Shown piece by piece: positions 60,541 to 64,000 of a stretch of DNA of 64,000 bases; the stretch's first letter is position 1; the number at the start of each line of letters is the position of its first letter. Origin of the DNA: Tamarix chinensis (taxonomy: Eukaryota > Streptophyta > Magnoliopsida > Caryophyllales > Tamaricaceae); the NCBI GenBank assembly GCA_030549775.1, contig CM060180.1, positions 83,421,672 to 83,485,671 on the forward strand, given 5' to 3'. The position numbers and the translations under genes are program-made. The notes under the pieces are model-generated. The model was not told where the DNA came from. It ran no database searches and was given only the letters and a program-made list of their open reading frames with translations.

Positions 60541-61459
60541 ATAAGTATCACTACCCATACCTAATGCACCTTATGAGGGAATTAGTATGGATTTCATAAT
60601 TAGGTTACCAAGGACATAAAGAGGGAAAAACTTGATTAGGGTAATAGTAGATCACCTTTTTTAAGATGGTATATTTTTATTCCTTGCCACAAGATTGATA
60701 ATGTTACTCCCAGTATGGATATTTACTTCAAGGAAGTGGTGAGATTATACGGAATTCCAAGAAGTATTTTTTCAGATAGAGATATGAGGTTCATAACCTA
60801 ATTTTTGGAAGCTTTATGGCATTAAATTGAAACTATGCTTCTATATAGTATCACTCACCATCTACAAATCGAAGGTCAAACTAAGGTAACTAATAGAACA
60901 CTTGGTGCCTTACTAAAGGGATTTGATGAGTAAGAGTACTTAAGTTTAGGACATAAAGTTGACACATGTAAAACTTGCTTACAATAGGAGCCGTTCACAA
61001 TCAACAAGCACAAGTCCTTTCGAAGTTGTTTATGGCACAAATCTATATATGTCAATTTATTTAGTGTCTTCAAATAAGGGTGACGTTAGAATCTTTGAAG
61101 AATAATAAAGGGTTGATTATTTCAAGTGTCTACATGAACAAGTGTGATTAAACATGGAAAAGAGTAATAATTCTTATCAACCTAAAGCCAATAAGAATAG
61201 AAATCAACATGTGTTTGTCTCAAGGATTTGGTACGATTACACCTTAGGAAGGAACTTTTTTTTTTACTTAAGGAATAATAAGTTCATGCCAAGGCCATAT
61301 GGTCATTTCAAAGTCCTTAGAATGTTTGGAAAAAGTGCCTATAAGATTGATTTGTTGATTTCTTATGGAGATGTTTTAAGAGCATTCATTATGGACAATC
61401 TTTCTCCATACTATAATGATGCAAATTTAAGAATAAAATTACTCTCAACAATGGTAAAA
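60541..61459 (+). pseudogene. Ty3/gypsy pol fragment (element E3, right piece): integrase core to end
   Basis: It resumes exactly where 4748 stopped ('LPIPNAPYEGISMDF'), then 'VIVDHLF' (first Asp), a degenerate second-Asp region, 'SPFEVVYGTN' and a 102-codon open frame (61154-61462) with 'LRNNKFMPRPYGHFKVL' and 'MDNLSPYYNDANLR', the conserved C-terminal part. Stops and frameshifts elsewhere. Its transcription would run toward the host gene at 62.7 kb. Confidence 0.8.
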
Positions 61460-62380
61460 TGATTAGAGACCCTTCAATCCTACGCATGAAGGGTTGGTTT
61501 ATTTAATTATTAAGCCCCAATTTTATATTTATTTGATAACTTGGCCCAAAAGAGCACAAGTGGACCAATTATTTGTTTAATAATAGATTAGCGTGAAACT
61601 TAAGGAATGTTATGCTAAGTTTAATAAAGTTAAATGGTAAGCACATGAGGATACCCAAACCACATAAGAACCAACATGCCAACATAATTTAGGAGTTCAA
61701 AGTTACTAGATAACTAGTAGTAACACTTAGAAGTCACTTTACAAGATTCTATATGTATTTTCTTTTATAGTTTACCTCATCTTTTGTGTGAAATTTTAAC
61801 TTAAAGGTGAAAATTATGATACATGAACCCTCAAGTAATCAACGTTGAAAATCATATCATAATTAAAATGAATTAAATCTTCATTAAATCTCTATGTGAA
61901 TTTCTTCCTTATTTATGATTTCTAAATAATTTATAATCAAAATCTTCCTAAAAACTCCTATGTGGCTTGCTTTAGATGAAGTGTGTTCTTAGCAAGACAT
62001 TCACACCCCAATATAAAACGTCTATGATCTCATACCATCCATACACATTCGCAATCATATAAAATAACAAATTTCATTCATCTTCAACCTTCAAACCCTC
62101 ATCCTTTACCAAATTCCGCACCTATCATCACCATCATTAACCATGTTGTTCGTTCATATATTACAGCCATAATCATATCATTAGCTTCCTTCATCAAAAC
62201 CCTAACCAACGCCATACATCATCTATACACCAAACCCTAAAACCTAACCACTTGTTCAAGATTTCAACCTCAATATCCTATCATCTACTTTGTTAATTGT
62301 GTACTTTCAAAACGCATCACAAGCCTTCACCTCATCCATGAAAGTATTGATGGCAAATTTAAGATGAACAAGACACTAAC
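61460..62380 (+). mobile_element. 3' LTR of E3 (right end approximate)
   Basis: It begins TGATTAGAGACCC at the stop of the pol frame. Late parts ('aaaaccctaaccaacgcc', 'accatcattaacc') resemble the corresponding zone of the E1 LTR. The border with host DNA is not precise. Confidence 0.45.
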
Positions 62381-62464
62381 AGGTTGGATGAAGACTCCCC
62401 CTAGATTTTCAAACAGTTTAGAGATTCAGGAATATACTATTTGTAAGAAGGGTTTGCAGGGTTA

Positions 62465-62745
62465 GGAAGTACTGTGCTTTTCTGATATTTATTTTTCAGC
62501 TTTGCCTGAACCCAGGAGATATGAACCAACCTCCAAACAAACAAAAAGTCCCCATCCCTACTATCCGAATGTCAGCATCCATCAGCGGCAACCATATATT
62601 ATAAAGAACGAACTGTTGGATACACTAGGAAAGGAAAATTGAAAATAATAAAAGTCGGGACCACTGAATTGACACCATTAATGGTAACTTCAATGGCTTC
62701 CAGAAGCATCAATTTCAAAGAGGGATACAGGAAGCACGGTGCGCA
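62465..62745 (-). other. Putative 3' UTR of the cystathionine gamma-synthase gene
   Basis: The region is downstream of the stop codon on the minus strand. An AATAAA signal (complement at 62488-62493) would place cleavage near 62465. The extent is inferred. Confidence 0.4.
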
Positions 62746-62869
62746 TTATATGGTTTGTAGGGCCTGAAGGATGTCGGCACGCAAGTCCTCAAAGTCCTCA
62801 ACCCCAAAGCTGAACCGGACCAAGCTGTCCTTAATCCCATACTTAAGCCTATCAGATTGGGAGAGATCC
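62746..62869 (-). CDS. CGS1: Cystathionine gamma-synthase, last coding exon
   Basis: The minus strand encodes the final 41 residues, DLSQSDRLKYGIKDS... to ...LQALQTI and TAA (62746-62748). This includes 'YGIKDSLVRFSFGVEDFEDL', the conserved C-terminus of plant cystathionine gamma-synthase. That enzyme is the PLP-dependent plastid protein that joins O-phosphohomoserine and cysteine in methionine synthesis. The acceptor is TTCAAGCAG, and the first base G completes the Trp codon begun in the previous exon (phase 2). The catalytic lysine and the N-terminal regulatory region known as MTO1 in Arabidopsis are in exons outside the window. The frame has no defects. Confidence 0.93.
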
Positions 62870-63818
62870 CTGCTTGAAAATAAAAAAATTAATTAATAAA
62901 TAATTTAAATAAAATAAAATAAAATAACTCTCCCCCTCCCCACAACCAAATTTCCAAACACACCATCCAAGACGCTTAAAATCATGTGGGTGCAAGACCC
63001 ACACAGAATCACCGCAAGTAAAAAACATGGTTGGGTGCACTTGACAAGCCTGAGAACTTGAAATGAACATAATCTCCCTAACCATTACTCACTCAGACGA
63101 ATTACAACACAATATGTTTAAATTATGCAACAATCTGATAATTACTTCAACTGATTATTTTTACCTCATGTTTGGCGAGCATTTTGTTTCCAACAACAGC
63201 TTTCCAACCGCAATTTTTTTTTCAAAAATATACTAATTCTAGTAAGTATATATTCTAAATATAGTAAATCAGCAAACCACAACAGTCTACAGTCAACAGC
63301 CTTCCCAAATAAAGGCTTAATCCAGTGGGATCCCATTAGTTCCATTTGGACACATTTAATTCCGTTTCAGCTAAGAATGAAATAAATTTTAGGCACACAC
63401 TTAGGTAATCTTTTTATTTGTTTGAAAATACTAGTAAATTGTGATAATATGTATGGATAATATTTTACTTTTCCACAAAGTTACCGATCCAACTAAAATG
63501 ATGTAATAAAGTACACTGCCAAACAGAGCCTACGCCACCAAACAGTTATATCAACTTCAGCATGACTCAACAACAAATAAGCTATGTTACCAACTTTACC
63601 AAAAAATCAATAATAATAATAATAAATAAATAAATATCTACATTACCAAGAATTTATTCCAAATTATTAATTCATTTTCATTTATTTAGTTTACCAAACA
63701 AAGCCTAAAATATAATGGAAATGGAACTGCATAATAATATATAAAAGAAATATAACGGGAATGGAACACCATAATCTATGTTCTACAAGCCCCTTCTTAC
63801 AAATGAGAAAAAGGTTAC
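62870..63818 (-). other. Last intron of the cystathionine gamma-synthase gene
   Basis: 949 bp with donor TG|GTAACC (63818) and acceptor GCAG (62870). AT-rich, no transposon recognised. The open frames in it (62852-63085, 63691-63879 minus) are exon-intron read-through. Confidence 0.85.
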
Positions 63819-63937
63819 CAGTAAGACATGATCGCAGGCTGATCCACAATGCTTTCACAGCCTCCAAATGATGGGGCAATGTAAGGGATCTTCAGGGCAT
63901 CAATGAAGTTCTTTGTCGTGATTAAATCTCCATCAAT
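63819..63937 (-). CDS. CGS1: Cystathionine gamma-synthase, penultimate coding exon
   Basis: 119 bp, encoding IDGDLITTKNF, then ALKIPYIAPSFGGCESIVDQ and PAIMSY plus two bases of Trp. This block, with the substrate-site 'PSFGGCES' stretch, is highly characteristic of plant cystathionine gamma-synthase. The acceptor is ATGATGCAG before ATT GAT. The donor is TACTG|GTAACC. Together with the last exon the reading frame runs without a break. The rest of the gene lies beyond the right edge, and 63938-64000 is the preceding intron. Confidence 0.93.
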
Positions 63938-64000
63938 CTGCATCATAGATTTATCAGAAAACTTCAAATCCATGAAGCCCAATTAAAAACCAAAGAATGA

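Noticed and set aside
62852..63085. 77-codon minus-strand frame at the right end as a separate gene
   Set aside because: It is read-through of the CGS last exon border into the intron, in the wrong frame.

Overview
This window is intergenic DNA from a flowering plant, probably a eudicot although the species cannot be told from the sequence. It is AT-rich and almost wholly made of nested LTR retrotransposons. One host gene is visible, at the extreme right: the last two coding exons of a cystathionine gamma-synthase gene on the minus strand (62746-62869 and 63819-63937). Its termination codon is about 0.4 kb from the edge of the transposon pile.

Layout from outside to inside. A decayed Ty3/gypsy element (E3; 3866-4748, continued at 60541-61459 and a 3' LTR) is split by LTR 'A' (4749-5380; right end at 60540). 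A is split by LTR 'B' (5381-6427; right end at 53094). B holds a minus-strand Sirevirus-like Ty1/copia element in the tandem order LTR-interior-LTR-interior (6428-17322 and 32101-33827). The second Sirevirus interior is split by solo LTR 'e' (17323-17925 and 29243-32100). LTR e is split by Ty3/gypsy element E1 (17926-29237), and the E1 gag is split by a 4.7 kb solo LTR 'd' (19834-24572). Further right, solo LTR 'c' (34232-36610 and 47387-49584) is split by the youngest insertion, a complete element with two nearly identical 4.45 kb LTRs (36611-41064 and 42933-47381). Its interior is only 1.87 kb and encodes an intact Gag and the start of a protease on the minus strand, but no reverse transcriptase or integrase. 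Other remnants are a Ty3 pol (E2, about 49650-51620), an LTR lying in the opposite orientation (about 53.3-58.2 kb) and a deleted Ty1/copia element (54610-58039). Target-site duplications, some slightly decayed, support most joins.

The large LTRs (0, a, b, c, d and, more diverged, e, A, B and F) form one superfamily. Read on the minus strand, their sense direction, the best-preserved copies show: about 1.1 kb of U3 with a CT-rich tract; a TATAAATA box; a telobox just downstream; a consensus splice donor; an array of CATGCAAACCCTA-like repeats; a compound inverted-repeat module whose stems differ between families yet stay complementary; a consensus splice acceptor; and the LTR end beside a tRNA-iMet primer-binding site. 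The covarying module inside a putative leader intron is the most interesting signal here. It is argued from sequence alone and has not been tested. No tRNA, rRNA, CRISPR or intact autonomous transposon was found.
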